DNA of 64,000 nt from Parafrankia sp. EUN1f (GCF_000177675.1 NZ_ADGX01000034.1:1-64000); one strand, 5' to 3'; counted from the first letter of the stretch, positions 32,497 through 41,479 are shown. The notes: generated from the sequence alone by a model not told the origin. Numbers and translations: made by a program.

Positions 32497-32997
32497 CTAC
32501 TTGATGATGGCGTCGACAGTTTTCTTGAGGGCGCTCGGCTGGGCCGGGCTGTCCGGAGCCTTCCTCTTCGCTTCCAGCAACCGTTCCCCGATCTCGGACA
32601 ACTGCTTGCGGCCAAGCGCCTCCCGAACCCGGGGAAACAACTCCCGTTCTTCCTCGTCGATGTGGCGGGTCACGTTCTCGATCAGAACCGCCGCCTTGGG
32701 ATCGAAACGCTCCGCCTCCGGCGAGAGCGCGGCCAGCTCCGCGGCAAGGAGGTCCGCGACGTGATGCTCCTCGTACGATTCAAGGATGTCGTCCTCCAGC
32801 GTCGGCAGCAGACCACACACCTCCGGATACATGACCTCGTTCTCGATGTAGGTATGCACCGTGAGCAGTTCGATGATCTTATCGACAAGCCTGCCCTTCG
32901 TAGCGTGAGCGTTCTTCCCCGCCTCCTCGAAACGCTTGAACGCAGCCTTGATCGCCTTGTGATCTTCCTTCAGGAGCACGATGGCGTCTGTCGACAT
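32497..32997 (-). CDS. hemerythrin-domain protein
   Basis: 166 residues. The di-iron/oxygen-binding His/Glu pattern is visible as LLKEDHKAIKAAFKRFEE, LLTVHTYIENEVMYPEV, SYEEHHVADLLAAEL and VTRHIDEEERELFPRV. A C-terminal basic helix follows. Bacterial hemerythrins sense or bind O2 or NO or protect iron-sulfur proteins. AGGAG lies directly upstream of the ATG. A 22-bp perfect palindrome sits 41 bases before the start and may be an operator. It is convergent with the phosphatase gene (35-base gap). Confidence 0.9.
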   Translation of the reverse strand: MSTDAIVLLKEDHKAIKAAFKRFEEAGKNAHATKGRLVDKIIELLTVHTYIENEVMYPEVCGLLPTLEDDILESYEEHHVADLLAAELAALSPEAERFDPKAAVLIENVTRHIDEEERELFPRVREALGRKQLSEIGERLLEAKRKAPDSPAQPSALKKTVDAIIK

Positions 32998-33038
32998 TTC
33001 ATCTCCTCCAAATCTTGACGAAGTGAGCTCCGCGCAGC

Positions 33039-33060
33039 CGTTCCCAAGGCCTTGGGAACG
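33039..33060. promoter_or_regulatory. 22-bp perfect palindrome upstream of the hemerythrin gene
   Basis: Two adjoining 11-base halves (cgttcccaagg and its exact complement) lie 41 bases before the hemerythrin ATG. Size, symmetry and location suit a dimeric repressor operator overlapping the promoter. The regulator is not identified. Confidence 0.55.
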
Positions 33061-33079
33061 TCGCGCGACACGTCAGGCA

Positions 33080-33480
33080 TCAGCGTCGCCCGGTGGTGAC
33101 ATAGCCGCGTCCCCGCTCGCCGATCCGAGCCTGCACCGCGCCAAATGTGGCCAGGCTCGCGGGCCGCAGCCCAAGCAGCCGCTCGGGCGGCAGGTCGGGC
33201 ACATTGACATTGAGCAGAAACGGTGGCCCGCCGTACGACACCAGCCACTGATGGCACGGCCGGCGACCATCACCGAGGACTCCCAGTGAGAGGGGTCCGT
33301 CGCGACGGACGAGACCGCCATCGCCGGCAGTCCGTGGGTGACGGCGGTGAGACCCGCTCCGACCGTGCCGGAGTGCAGTACGGCCTGCCCGGCGTTCGGC
33401 CCGTGATTGATTCCGGACAGCACGAGGTCGGGAGCCGGCCCGAACGCGCCGCGGACGCCGACGAAGACAATCAGCGCCGG
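33080..33480 (-). pseudogene. surE-like nucleotidase remnant (frameshifted)
   Basis: On the minus strand one frame reads PALIVFVGVRGAFGPAPDLVLSGINHGPNAGQAVLHSGTVGAG and continues to LPAMAVSSVATDPSHWESS. This is the central part of SurE 5'/3'-nucleotidase with its metal-binding SGIN(H)GxN motif. The continuation GGPPFLLNVNVPDLPPERLLGLRPASLATFG lies in a different frame and stops at 33080, so at least one frameshift splits the gene near 33250. The N-terminal TNDDG region is missing. Nonfunctional. Confidence 0.75.
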
Positions 33481-33880
33481 GGATGCGTCGGCGGCAAGAG
33501 CCGCCGCGTCTGCGATGTGGCCGAGAGCCGCGGCTGCGGCGTGGTAGCCACGACCTCCCGCCGCTCGGCGCGCCGGTCGTGCACATAGCCTCCGTTCTCC
33601 CCGCTCACCGTGACCGGCCGGGCGACGATGCCACTGCGCCTGACCAGCGTCGGGAGCACCGCCCCCGCCTCTCCTCCAAACGGCGCGCACAGCCGGGCCT
33701 CCACGTCCATGATCGCCAGAAGATGCGCGATCCACACGCCTCGCCCACCGGCATGCCCGGTCGCGAACACTCCACGACAAATGCCGTCACCCCCTTGAGG
33801 TTGCCCGCCCACAGCGGGCCCAACCGGGGTCCAGGACAGATCACCGTCAAGATCGCACGGCCCCGTTGCCACACCGGTTG
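33480..33880 (-). pseudogene. pfkB-family sugar kinase remnant (5' part, frameshifted)
   Basis: Minus-strand pieces resemble the start of a 1-phosphofructokinase/PfkB protein: ILTVICPGPRLGPLWAG in one frame, then GGRGVWIAHLLAIMDVEARLCAPFGGEAGAVL and ENGGYVHDRRAERREVVATTPQPRLS in another. The segment ends abruptly where the surE-like remnant begins, so a deletion appears to have joined the front of one gene to the back of another. The kinase active-site region is gone. Confidence 0.6.
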
Positions 33881-33889
33881 CCATAAAAC

Positions 33890-34288
33890 GATCATCCGAT
33901 GATGGAAAAATCCCGCTATTTCCGCAGGTCATGGTGGACAGAACCGGGCACAACCCGAACCGCCAACCCACGATCCCGCCCCCGCGATCTCCATCCCCGA
34001 TCGAATAGACGGGCCGCCTACCACTGGAAACGCGCGGTCACACCGTCGTACGTCCACCACCCACGCACCGGCTGCCACTGCCGGGTGACCCGCACGGGGC
34101 CGCGCTCCGAGCACGGCGCGCGGCCCGACGTCCCGGGCCCACGGCACGCCGATGTCCGGGCCGGCCACCGTCGCCAGACGGACTGGAGCCACAGCTGCGA
34201 TCCGTCCGAACGACCTCGGCCGGTTTCACCGGCGACACGTCCGCCACGAGCCTGTCGCAACAGGACCGCTGCGGTCTCCTCAGTGGGG
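33890..34288. other. intergenic region of about 400 bp
   Basis: Lies between the PfkB/SurE remnants and the end of the phosphotransferase gene. No convincing coding frame, repeat or hairpin. Probably decayed sequence. Confidence 0.4.
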
Positions 34289-35407
34289 TTAGGACTGTTC
34301 GATCGTGGCCAGGGCTGCTTCGGTGTCCAGGTCGACGAAGGCGGCCGCGTAACGCTCCGCGAGGGCCAGGGCCACTTCGTGGCTCTGGTAGCCGTCGGTG
34401 CCGAGGGTCGACAGCCAGATCGTGAGCCCGTAGGCGGCGGAGGCCCGGTAGTGGAGCCACGCGTCGTCGGGGGCTGGGCGGTCTGGTACGTCGAGCGCGG
34501 TGAGGTATTCGTTGATGAGGTCGGCCTCGGCGCGGCGCCGGTCCTCGACGGTCAGCGAGCCTGTGAGGAAGTAGCCGACGTCCTGCGACCATGCGCCGCG
34601 GCGGGCGACCTGCCAGTCGAGGAAGCCCACGTCGTCGCCGGGCAGCACGTAGGTGTTGCCGATGTGGGCGTCGGCGTGCAGCAAGGTCACCGGCCCGCGG
34701 TTCAGCGTGGCGACGTAGCGAGCCCACAGGTCGACGTGGCCGTCGCCGTCGTACGCGGTGACCGCGGCAGGGAGGCGGGACGCGCCGCGTTCGAGACCTC
34801 TCGGTGTGTAGGTCCGCAGCCCCGACTGGAATCCCTGGGTCGGCGCCCAGGTCTGGACCCAGGCGAGATGTGGTTCGGTGACGGCGGAGAAGCCCCAGTA
34901 GCGGCTGTGAAGACGCGCCAGTCCACGTAGGCCGCTGGCGACCTGGTCCACCGTCATGGGACGCGTTGAGTCCCGTGGGTCGCCACCTCGCCTGGTCACG
35001 TCCTCCATGACGATGAGGTAGTCGAGCCCTGGGCGGTCGATGATTACTTTGAAGGCACGTGGATGATCAACGGGAATCGGGACACCCGAGGCGAACAGAT
35101 CAGCCTCGTTGAACAGGTTGCCGTTACGGGCGTGAATGGCCCGGTGTATGCCCTCAGCCTTGAGGAAAACCCTGCTGGGGCCGGAGCCCGCCGCGTAGGT
35201 CAGGTCGAAGCGTGCGCGGCGGTTGGTGCCGTCGTCGCGTGCCGCCAGGGTGGCGTCCTCGACAACCGCGCCCGGACAGCTCTCGGCCAGCGCCGCGGTG
35301 AACCACCCGGGCGTCGCCTCGGCCCAGTCGGCAGGGATCCGTAACGGGACGGCTCCGTTCGAGGCATCGGCATCTCTGAGCGACATACGTGAAAAGTATG
35401 TGCTCAC
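34289..35407 (-). CDS. phosphotransferase family protein (aminoglycoside-phosphotransferase/EcKinase-like)
   Basis: 372 residues with the APH/choline-kinase fold: a nucleotide-binding N-lobe (SRVFLKAEGIHRA; VIDRPGLDYLIVMEDV), then the catalytic loop VTLLHADAHIGNTYV (H-x-D-x-H-x-x-N) and the metal-binding DVGFLDWQVARRG. These enzymes phosphorylate small hydroxyl compounds; in actinobacteria the class often sits with lipid or steroid genes. The aminoglycoside target is not implied. GTG 35407 has AAAGG just before it; ATG 35386 is an alternative. Its own promoter region, partly AT-rich, lies upstream. Confidence 0.88.
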   Translation of the reverse strand: MSTYFSRMSLRDADASNGAVPLRIPADWAEATPGWFTAALAESCPGAVVEDATLAARDDGTNRRARFDLTYAAGSGPSRVFLKAEGIHRAIHARNGNLFNEADLFASGVPIPVDHPRAFKVIIDRPGLDYLIVMEDVTRRGGDPRDSTRPMTVDQVASGLRGLARLHSRYWGFSAVTEPHLAWVQTWAPTQGFQSGLRTYTPRGLERGASRLPAAVTAYDGDGHVDLWARYVATLNRGPVTLLHADAHIGNTYVLPGDDVGFLDWQVARRGAWSQDVGYFLTGSLTVEDRRRAEADLINEYLTALDVPDRPAPDDAWLHYRASAAYGLTIWLSTLGTDGYQSHEVALALAERYAAAFVDLDTEAALATIEQS

Positions 35408-35554
35408 TTACCTTTGGTCAACCGTGCCTTCATGCGGGCCGACGGCGCCGGCTCGTCCAGCGGCTGGGCGGGGCCGGCGCCGCGGAGCGGGCACGTTACG
35501 TCGCCTTTGCCTGCTCCGCGATCGCACTTTGTCCTGTTCGTCCGCCGTCAGGGC

Positions 35555-36466
35555 TCAGTGGTTCGCCTGCGGCTTCTCCGGCGCCGCTGTCCGAGCGTCG
35601 ATGGCCGGGCCTTGCGTGGCCGCCCAGCTAGACAGGAGCCGCAGGCCGTCCGCGTCGGGCGAGCCCGCATCGGCGTAAAAGGCGATCAGGGACAGCCCAG
35701 GGTCAGCGGGTAGCTCCATCACCTCGAAGTCCAGATGCAGATCACCGACGGCCGGATGGTGGATCTGTTTGCGTCCGGTACGGTGCAGCCGGACGTCGTG
35801 GGCCGCCCAGCGGACGCGGAAGGGATCGCTGCGGGTACCGAGCTCCCCGACCAGATCGATGAGTCCCCGATCATGGGGATCGCGCCCGGCCTCGGTGCGC
35901 AGCGTGCTCACGCTGTCGTCGGCGGCGCGTTCCCAGTCGAGCCAGAAGTCGCGGGCGTGGGGGTCGAGAAAAGTGAACCGGGCGTGGTTGACCGGCTGGC
36001 CTGCCGCGCGGACGGGGCTGGTGTAGACGGGCGCGAACAGCGCCCGGCCGAAGGGATTGGCGGCCACGGCATCCAGGCGGGCGTTGTTCACGATCACCGG
36101 GATCTCGACCATCAGATCCAGAAGACGTTCGAGGCCGGGTCGCACCCGCCGGGTCGAGGGCCGGCGGCGCGTTCGGGCGGCGGGGCCGGCGGCACGGGCC
36201 AGATCGAGCAGGTGAGCGTGCTCGGCTTCGTCCAGCTGTAGGGCGCGGGCGACGGCGTCCAGCACGCTGTCCGACACGCCCGCGAGGTCACCGCGCTCGA
36301 TCTGGGCGTAGTACTCGACGCTGACGCCGGCCAGGTCTGCGACCTCGCTGCGCCGCAGTCCCGGTACCCGCCTGCCCCGGCCGTGGGCGGTCAGCCCGGC
36401 CTGACCGGGGGTGAGTTTCGCCCGGCGGGAGGTGAGGAACGCCTTGACCTCGTCACGGTTGCCCAC
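35555..36466 (-). CDS. XRE-family helix-turn-helix regulator with MmyB-like ligand domain
   Basis: 303 residues. Residues 1-85 form an HTH domain (RRVPGLRRSEVADLAGVSVEYYAQIERGDLAGVSDSVLDAVARALQLDE). The C-terminal 180 residues are a MmyB-like sensor (PGLERLLDLMVEIPVIVNNARLDAVAANPFGRALFAPVY; NHARFTFLDPHARDFWLDWE; PFRVRWAAHDVRLHRTGRKQIHHPAVGDL). Such regulators usually control a neighbouring oxidoreductase, and here the divergent neighbour is a truncated aldo/keto reductase, the likely original target. The start is GTG 36466. Confidence 0.92.
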   Translation of the reverse strand: MGNRDEVKAFLTSRRAKLTPGQAGLTAHGRGRRVPGLRRSEVADLAGVSVEYYAQIERGDLAGVSDSVLDAVARALQLDEAEHAHLLDLARAAGPAARTRRRPSTRRVRPGLERLLDLMVEIPVIVNNARLDAVAANPFGRALFAPVYTSPVRAAGQPVNHARFTFLDPHARDFWLDWERAADDSVSTLRTEAGRDPHDRGLIDLVGELGTRSDPFRVRWAAHDVRLHRTGRKQIHHPAVGDLHLDFEVMELPADPGLSLIAFYADAGSPDADGLRLLSSWAATQGPAIDARTAAPEKPQANH

Positions 36467-36672
36467 CAGGCCAGGCTAGGCGCGATCCCGGACTCGAGGA
36501 GTGGGCTGCCGGTACACCTGCCAGCAGCACCTTCTTCGCATGCCCCCGGCCTGGTTGCATCAGTTCGCCGCCCCTGGGCCGCCACGGGGATACCGACTTC
36601 GGGCGTTGCACGCCAATGGCGGCGTTCTGCAGAAAACGCGAGAAATGCAAGAAATGTAAGAAGGAGCCATTG

Positions 36673-36903
36673 ATGAAGCACGTATCTCTCGGGGGTCTCG
36701 ACGTCTCCCGGATCGGCCTGGGAGCGATGACCATGGCCGGCACCTACACCAGCGGCGGAGGTCTCGACGACGCCGAGTCGATCCGCGCGATCCACCCAGG
36801 CAGAATCTCGATGATGTCGCGCGGACGTCGAACCACCCGAAATGGGCGTAGGCCCGGTGCTTATATCAAGTCCCGCGCCCGACAGGAGAAAAGTGATGAG
36901 TAG
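36673..36903 (+). pseudogene. aldo/keto reductase, 5' fragment
   Basis: It has a perfect start (AAGGAG, ATG) and 40 residues typical of the AKR N-terminus (HVSLGGLDVSRIGLGAMTM ... DDAESIRAIH), then abruptly an unrelated Arg-rich tail to a stop. The catalytic Asp/Tyr/Lys/His region of the 330-residue enzyme is missing. It lies next to and divergent from the MmyB-type regulator, the usual arrangement for a regulator and its target. The 3' end overlaps the start of the next gene by eight bases. Confidence 0.75.
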
Positions 36904-37777
36904 TCGCGTGCAGATCGGCGTCGTCTATCCGCAGAACGAACTTCGAGGCGATCCCGACGCCGTCCGGCGAGTGGGCCGGGCCGCCGAGGAACTGGGATTC
37001 GACCATCTCCTCGCCTACGATCACGTGCTCGGTGCCGTCCACGCCGGTCGGACGCCTCCGCTGACAGGCCCCTACACCGAGCATGACCCGTTTCACGACC
37101 CGTTCGTGATGTTCGCCTACCTCGCGGGTATCACCGAGCGAATCGGTTTCGCCACAGGGGTCCTGATCCTTCCGCAGCGCCAGACGGCCCTCGTCGGACG
37201 GCAGGCCGCCGACGTGGACCTGCTGTCCGGTGGTCGGCTGCGCCTCGGTGTCGGGGTCGGCTGGAACCCGGTCGAGTACGACGCCCTCGGCCAGGACTTC
37301 CGTACCCGCGGTGCCCGGCAGGAGGAGCAGATCGAACTGCTGCGCCGGCTGTTCGAAGAACCTGTCGTCGACTTCGCGGGCCGCTTCGACCGAGTGGACA
37401 GGGCCGCGCTCGTGCCGAAACCGGCGTCGCCCGTCCCGATCTGGCTCGGTGGGGCGAGCGAAGCCGCGTTCGACCGGGCCGCCCGGCTCGCGGATGGTTT
37501 CATCTTCTTCGGTGGCGGCGGCGTCGACCACGTCATCGGTGACTGGGAACGGCTCCGTGATCGCGTGACCGGTCTGGGTAGGTCGGTCGACGGTTTCGGC
37601 GCGGAGTACGTGGCGCTCCCACAGGGCGGGGTCAGTGGCCTGACGGCGGAGATCGACGCCTGGCGCGAGGCGGGTGGTACCCACGTCTCGGTGGTCACGA
37701 TGGGCCTCGGCCTGCAGTCCGTCGACGGCCACATCAAATATCTCGCCGCGGTCGCGGACGCGCTCAACCTGTCGTGA
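36896..37777 (+). CDS. LLM-class F420-dependent oxidoreductase
   Basis: 293 residues, full length for the family. VQIGVVYPQNELRGDPDAVRRVGRAAEELGFDHLLAYDHVLG (in part), ITERIGFATGVLILPQRQTALVGRQAADVDLLSGGRLRLGVGVGWNPVEYDALG and IWLGGASEAAFDRAARLADGFIFFG show an intact F420-binding TIM barrel. It should use reduced or oxidised coenzyme F420 on an unknown substrate. ATG 36896 has CAGGAG upstream. It starts inside the tail of the AKR fragment, so it may now be driven from that gene's promoter. Confidence 0.9.
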   Translation: MSSRVQIGVVYPQNELRGDPDAVRRVGRAAEELGFDHLLAYDHVLGAVHAGRTPPLTGPYTEHDPFHDPFVMFAYLAGITERIGFATGVLILPQRQTALVGRQAADVDLLSGGRLRLGVGVGWNPVEYDALGQDFRTRGARQEEQIELLRRLFEEPVVDFAGRFDRVDRAALVPKPASPVPIWLGGASEAAFDRAARLADGFIFFGGGGVDHVIGDWERLRDRVTGLGRSVDGFGAEYVALPQGGVSGLTAEIDAWREAGGTHVSVVTMGLGLQSVDGHIKYLAAVADALNLS

Positions 37778-37800
37778 CGACCACCGATGCGGGGTCGAAC

Positions 37801-37835
37801 CGCCGACCTTCCACCTGTTTGGCGGAAGGTCGGCG
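37801..37835. terminator. bidirectional terminator hairpin
   Basis: Perfect 12-bp arms cgccgaccttcc and ggaaggtcggcg with an 11-base loop containing ctgttt, placed between the convergent F420 enzyme and lipoprotein genes. Confidence 0.75.
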
Positions 37836-37855
37836 AGCGGGGTCGCGGTCGTGGG

Positions 37856-38728
37856 TCAGCTGCCGGGGAACGCACCGGGGTCGACGGAGCTCGTCGACGC
37901 GTTGCCGCTGATGACGCCGTACAGAGTCAGCTCGTAACTCGTGTACCGGTCGTACGAGAGCGTCTCGTCGAACTTGCTGAAGTCGCAGTCGCGGGTGAAG
38001 CGGGCGTTCGCGTCGTCCCAGTCGGTCCCGACCGTGTAGAAGACCTCGTAGTTGCCGTCGGGGATCCCGTCGGCGGTCGTCGATCCGCCCGCCTGCACGT
38101 ACACATTGCGGATGACCTCGGTGCCCTGGGTCAGCTTCACCACCGCGTCCGCGTCCGACGACGCCTTGACGGTCAGCTCACCGCCGCCACCTCCGCGCCC
38201 GCCGGGCAGGCTGCCGTTCGCGGGACGACGGGTCTGGTCCGGCGTGCCGACGGGAAGGAACGCGCCGACCGTGAAGCTCCGACCCGAGTCGGCGGTGGTC
38301 AGCTCCTGCGCCGCCTGGCGCACCTGGTTGGCGCCGTCGGCGCTGGCCGCCCTCGGCAGCCCGGAACCACCCGTGCACAGTTTCTTGTCCTGCGCGTCCT
38401 GGGACAGCGAGGTGAGGTCTGCGGCCAGCTCGTCGAGCGCCGTGCGCAGCTTCCCGTGTGCGGCGTCGACGCTCTCCGGCGGGCGCACCTCCGCGAGCTT
38501 GTCGGCCTGGCTGGTCAGGCTCATGGCGGTGGCGGTGAGCGCGGTCGACAGGTCCTCGGGCGTCAGCGCCGCCCCGACGCCGTCGAAGGCGGGGTCGAGG
38601 GCCTTGTCCAGATCCGTCAGAACGCCCTGGTAGGCGTCGGGTGTCAGCCGCGGTTCGTCGGAGCCGCACGCGACGAGGCCGGTGGCGAGAACCGGAAGCA
38701 GGACGAGCAGGAAGGTGTGGCGTCGCAC
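37856..38728 (-). CDS. lipoprotein of unknown function
   Basis: 290 residues. The lipoprotein signal MRRHTFLLVLLPVLATGLVAC has its lipobox Cys at 21. A helical domain of about 110 residues follows (TPDAYQGVLTDLDKALDPAF; VDAAHGKLRTALDELAADLTSL), then a Gly-rich linker and a beta-rich C-terminal domain (ELTVKASSDADAVVKLTQG; YTSYELTLYGV). It is exported and anchored on the outer side of the membrane. Family not recognised. The region upstream (38729-38800) is AT-rich with two ggtcacctt/tgtcacctt half-repeats that may be promoter elements. Confidence 0.8.
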   Translation of the reverse strand: MRRHTFLLVLLPVLATGLVACGSDEPRLTPDAYQGVLTDLDKALDPAFDGVGAALTPEDLSTALTATAMSLTSQADKLAEVRPPESVDAAHGKLRTALDELAADLTSLSQDAQDKKLCTGGSGLPRAASADGANQVRQAAQELTTADSGRSFTVGAFLPVGTPDQTRRPANGSLPGGRGGGGGELTVKASSDADAVVKLTQGTEVIRNVYVQAGGSTTADGIPDGNYEVFYTVGTDWDDANARFTRDCDFSKFDETLSYDRYTSYELTLYGVISGNASTSSVDPGAFPGS

Positions 38729-38882
38729 CGTTGGAACCCCTCTATGTGCAGTACGGGCACTGAGAGGATATTTTTGGTCACCTTCCGCAGATTAGTTTGT
38801 CACCTTTTCGACACATCAGCCCACGAAAGGTGGCATCGCCGGGACGGCTGATCCGTCCCCGCGAGATCGGAGGACGCCGGAG

Positions 38883-38924
38883 GACGACGGTGCCGCGCGG
38901 CCGGCGTGGCACGGCACCGTCGTC
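38883..38924 (-). terminator. terminator hairpin downstream of the PhoX-like gene
   Basis: Perfect 13-bp arms gacgacggtgccg/cggcaccgtcgtc with a 16-base loop, just past the stop of the PhoX-like gene (minus strand). Two direct copies of agatcacgggctc (about 38925-38950) fill the space between it and the stop. Confidence 0.75.
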
Positions 38925-38948
38925 AGATCACGGGCTCAGATCACGGGC

Positions 38949-40112
38949 TCAGGTCCGGAACGGCCCGGTCACCTCGAAGGTGATGCCACCGGATGACGAT
39001 CCGGTGGTGCCGCGCTGGGAGGAGAAGTAGAGCCGGGTGCCGTCCGGGGAGAACGCCGGGCCGGTGATCTCCGACGAGCCGTGGCCGGAGAGGCGCAGGA
39101 TCGGCGCGACGACCTCGGTCGGCGTGATGATGCAGATCTCCAGGTTGCCGCCGTCCTCGGCGACGTACAGGTCGCCGTAGCTGGAACCGGTGATGTTGTC
39201 CACGCCGGTCAGCGGCGCGCTTCCGCCGGTCACCAGGGAGTCGTCGTAGGTCAGCTCGAACGCGTTGGTGGCGCAGTTCAGCTTCCAGACCCGGTTGTCA
39301 CCCTTGGTGGTCCACCACACGGTGTTGTTCGCATAGTGGACGCCCTCACCGCCGTTGAAGTGCTTGGCGGCGGAGACCTGGTTGCGCGTCGCGGTCGGCG
39401 AGCCGTCCGGGTCGGGGACGGTCTGCCAGGTCGCGGTGCCCGAGGTTCCGGACGAGGCACACAGCACCTCGAGGGTCCCGCTCGACAGGTTCCCCCAGGT
39501 CGTCGGCCGGAACCGGTAGAAGCAGCCGCTCGTGTTGTCCTCCGTCAGGTAGATCACCTGGCGGACGGGGTCGCAGGCCGCGGCCTCGTGGGCGAAGCGG
39601 CCCATGGCCGGCCGGGCGACAGCGGTGGCACCGGTCGCCGGGTAGGTCTCCCACACCCGCCCGGTGGAGGTCTCCTCGCAGGACAGCCAGGTGCCCCACG
39701 GGGTGGCGCCACCGGCGCAGTTGCTGCTCGTGCCGGAAAGGAGGCGCTGGGCCGAGGTGATGGTCCCGGACGAGTTGAAGCGCAGCACCGACGCTCCGCC
39801 GGCGCTGCTGCCGACCTCCGAGTTCGACACGTACATCCAGCCGGTGCCATTCGTGTAGCAGGCACCGCCGTCCGGAGCGTTGTGCCAGGTGTAGCTCGTC
39901 CCGGTCACCGTCTGGCCGGACCTCGCGACAATTCTGCTGGTGAATCCGGACGGTAGCAGAACACCATTGGCATCCGCCGCGAGCAGAGCTCCGTAAGGGC
40001 TCGTTCCGGGCTGCGCGGGGGCCGCCATGGCGACCTCCAAAGCAGTTCCGGAGAAGGCCATAACGCCCGCACCGACAAATGCGGAACGCATGAATGACCG
40101 CCGGTCGACCAT
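38949..40112 (-). CDS. Tat-exported PhoX-like (DUF839) phosphatase/beta-propeller protein
   Basis: 387 residues. The N-terminus VDRRSFMRSAFVGAGVMAFSG carries a Tat-type twin-arginine motif, so it is folded inside and exported. The mature part reads as a PhoX/DUF839 propeller: WHNAPDGGACYTNGTGWMYVSNSE, GTWLSCEETSTGRVWE, GRFAHEAAACDPVRQVIYLTEDN, GGEGVHYANNTVWWTTKGDNRVWKL and LYVAEDGGNLEICI. PhoX is a calcium/iron alkaline phosphatase, but shorter relatives such as this may only share the fold. CAGGAGG precedes the ATG. Confidence 0.85.
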   Translation of the reverse strand: MVDRRSFMRSAFVGAGVMAFSGTALEVAMAAPAQPGTSPYGALLAADANGVLLPSGFTSRIVARSGQTVTGTSYTWHNAPDGGACYTNGTGWMYVSNSEVGSSAGGASVLRFNSSGTITSAQRLLSGTSSNCAGGATPWGTWLSCEETSTGRVWETYPATGATAVARPAMGRFAHEAAACDPVRQVIYLTEDNTSGCFYRFRPTTWGNLSSGTLEVLCASSGTSGTATWQTVPDPDGSPTATRNQVSAAKHFNGGEGVHYANNTVWWTTKGDNRVWKLNCATNAFELTYDDSLVTGGSAPLTGVDNITGSSYGDLYVAEDGGNLEICIITPTEVVAPILRLSGHGSSEITGPAFSPDGTRLYFSSQRGTTGSSSGGITFEVTGPFRT

Positions 40113-40745
40113 CGATCCTCCTGGATTTTGGGCAGCGCTTGTTCACAAAACTCCGGGCCGCCCGAGGGACGATAGTCACCCCGCAATCACGCCACCAGCC
40201 ACCGCCTGGTGAACATTCGGCGGCCTCAACGAAAATCCATTGAAACATCACGCTAATCACCAGCACACACCGAGTTCACCTACTCCGCGCGGCCGAGGCG
40301 TGGCCGGGCGCCGACGCGAGCCGCGAAACCGTGCCGGCGACCGACTGTCTTCCACCCGACACCCCCCTTCCCAGCTGGCACCAGGGCGGCGGATGGGAAG
40401 GACAGGCCACCGAGACACGCCGGCGCGCGCTGGCGCCCGTCGGCGGCAGCCGGGTGCCGCACCGCCGCCGGAACACCGCTTCGGAAGGCCGGCGCGTCGC
40501 CGTGAGTGCAGGTGCGGTCACCAGCGCAAGTTCGATGTCTCGGTCGGCAACAACCCGGGCACCGCAGCGGAAGGCGATTCGGGACAGGTCGGCACGAGCC
40601 CCGCGGAATGAGGCCGCCGCACCGGCGGCGAAACGCTGGCGCACGGCAGCCGGACCGCCACCGGAACCATAATTGGCGAACCCTCACCCGACCTCGGTGC
40701 GGAAAATCACGCGCCCTCACAGCATGACCTGGATAACATGCCCCC
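40113..40745. other. intergenic region of 633 bp
   Basis: Lies between the divergent PhoX-like and idi genes. The first 150 bases are less GC-rich and likely hold the PhoX promoter. The rest has only low-quality frames and no clear repeats. Immediately before idi, ggataacat fits a -10 element 10 bases from the ATG, suggesting a leaderless or nearly leaderless idi message. Confidence 0.4.
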
Positions 40746-41429
40746 ATGGCTACCGCGAATCATCCTGGTTCCCAGGACATGATTTCTCGTCCACGTGACT
40801 CACACAGGTCGGGCGGGGCGGCAGTAAAGGCGCCGGAACTCGTCATCCTGCTCAGCCCGTCCGGCGACATCATCGGTACCACCCCAAAAGCCACCGTCCA
40901 CGGGCCGCAGACTCCGCTGCACCTCGCGTTCTCCTCCTACGTGTTCGACGACCTCGACCGTCTTCTCGTCACGCGGCGAGCGCTGGAGAAGACCACCTGG
41001 CCGGGAGTCCTCACCAACACCTGTTGTGGGCACCCCGCCCCCGGCGAGGATTTCCGCGAGGCCATCACACGCCGGCTCGTGCAGGAACTCGGCCTGCGGG
41101 TGGGGCGCATCGACCTGGCACTGCCGAAGTTCCGCTACCGCTGCGTGATGGACGACGGAATGGTGGAGAACGAAATCTGCCCGGTGTTCTTCACCCGCAC
41201 TTCCGGACCTTTCCAGATCAACCCCGAAGAAGTGGCTGAGGCATTCTGGTTCCCCTGGTCGAACTTCGTCGAGGACGTTATGAGCGGCGCACTCGCGATC
41301 TCGCCCTGGGCGCGGCTTCAGGTCGAGCAGCTCCGCGCGCTGGGCCCCTCACCGCGTAACTGGCCGTCCGCTCCCGACGAGGAGCTGCCCCCGGCCGCCC
41401 GCCAGAACACCGCAAGCCTCGCCAGCTGA
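40746..41429 (+). CDS. idi: isopentenyl-diphosphate delta-isomerase, type 1
   Basis: 227 residues with the Nudix fold of IDI-1. The catalytic Cys is in LTNTCCGHPAPGE and the catalytic Glu in MVENEICPVFF; AFSSYVFDDLDRLLVTRRALEKTTWPGV (in part) and EEVAEAFWFPW are also conserved. The enzyme interconverts isopentenyl and dimethylallyl diphosphate for isoprenoids such as carotenoids, quinones or hopanoids. It is slightly longer than usual at both ends. It stands alone with its own terminator, with no prenyl-synthase neighbour. Confidence 0.93.
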   Translation: MATANHPGSQDMISRPRDSHRSGGAAVKAPELVILLSPSGDIIGTTPKATVHGPQTPLHLAFSSYVFDDLDRLLVTRRALEKTTWPGVLTNTCCGHPAPGEDFREAITRRLVQELGLRVGRIDLALPKFRYRCVMDDGMVENEICPVFFTRTSGPFQINPEEVAEAFWFPWSNFVEDVMSGALAISPWARLQVEQLRALGPSPRNWPSAPDEELPPAARQNTASLAS

Positions 41430-41439
41430 CGACAGACAG

Positions 41440-41479
41440 CGGTCGGGGTCGGGTGCCATAGTCCATCCGACCCCGACCG
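41440..41479 (+). terminator. idi terminator hairpin
   Basis: Perfect 13-bp arms cggtcggggtcgg/ccgaccccgaccg with a 14-base loop, eleven bases after the idi stop. Confidence 0.8.

Noticed and set aside
34289-35407. Aminoglycoside resistance gene
   Set aside because: The kinase fold is shared by many small-molecule kinases; nothing here points to antibiotic substrates.
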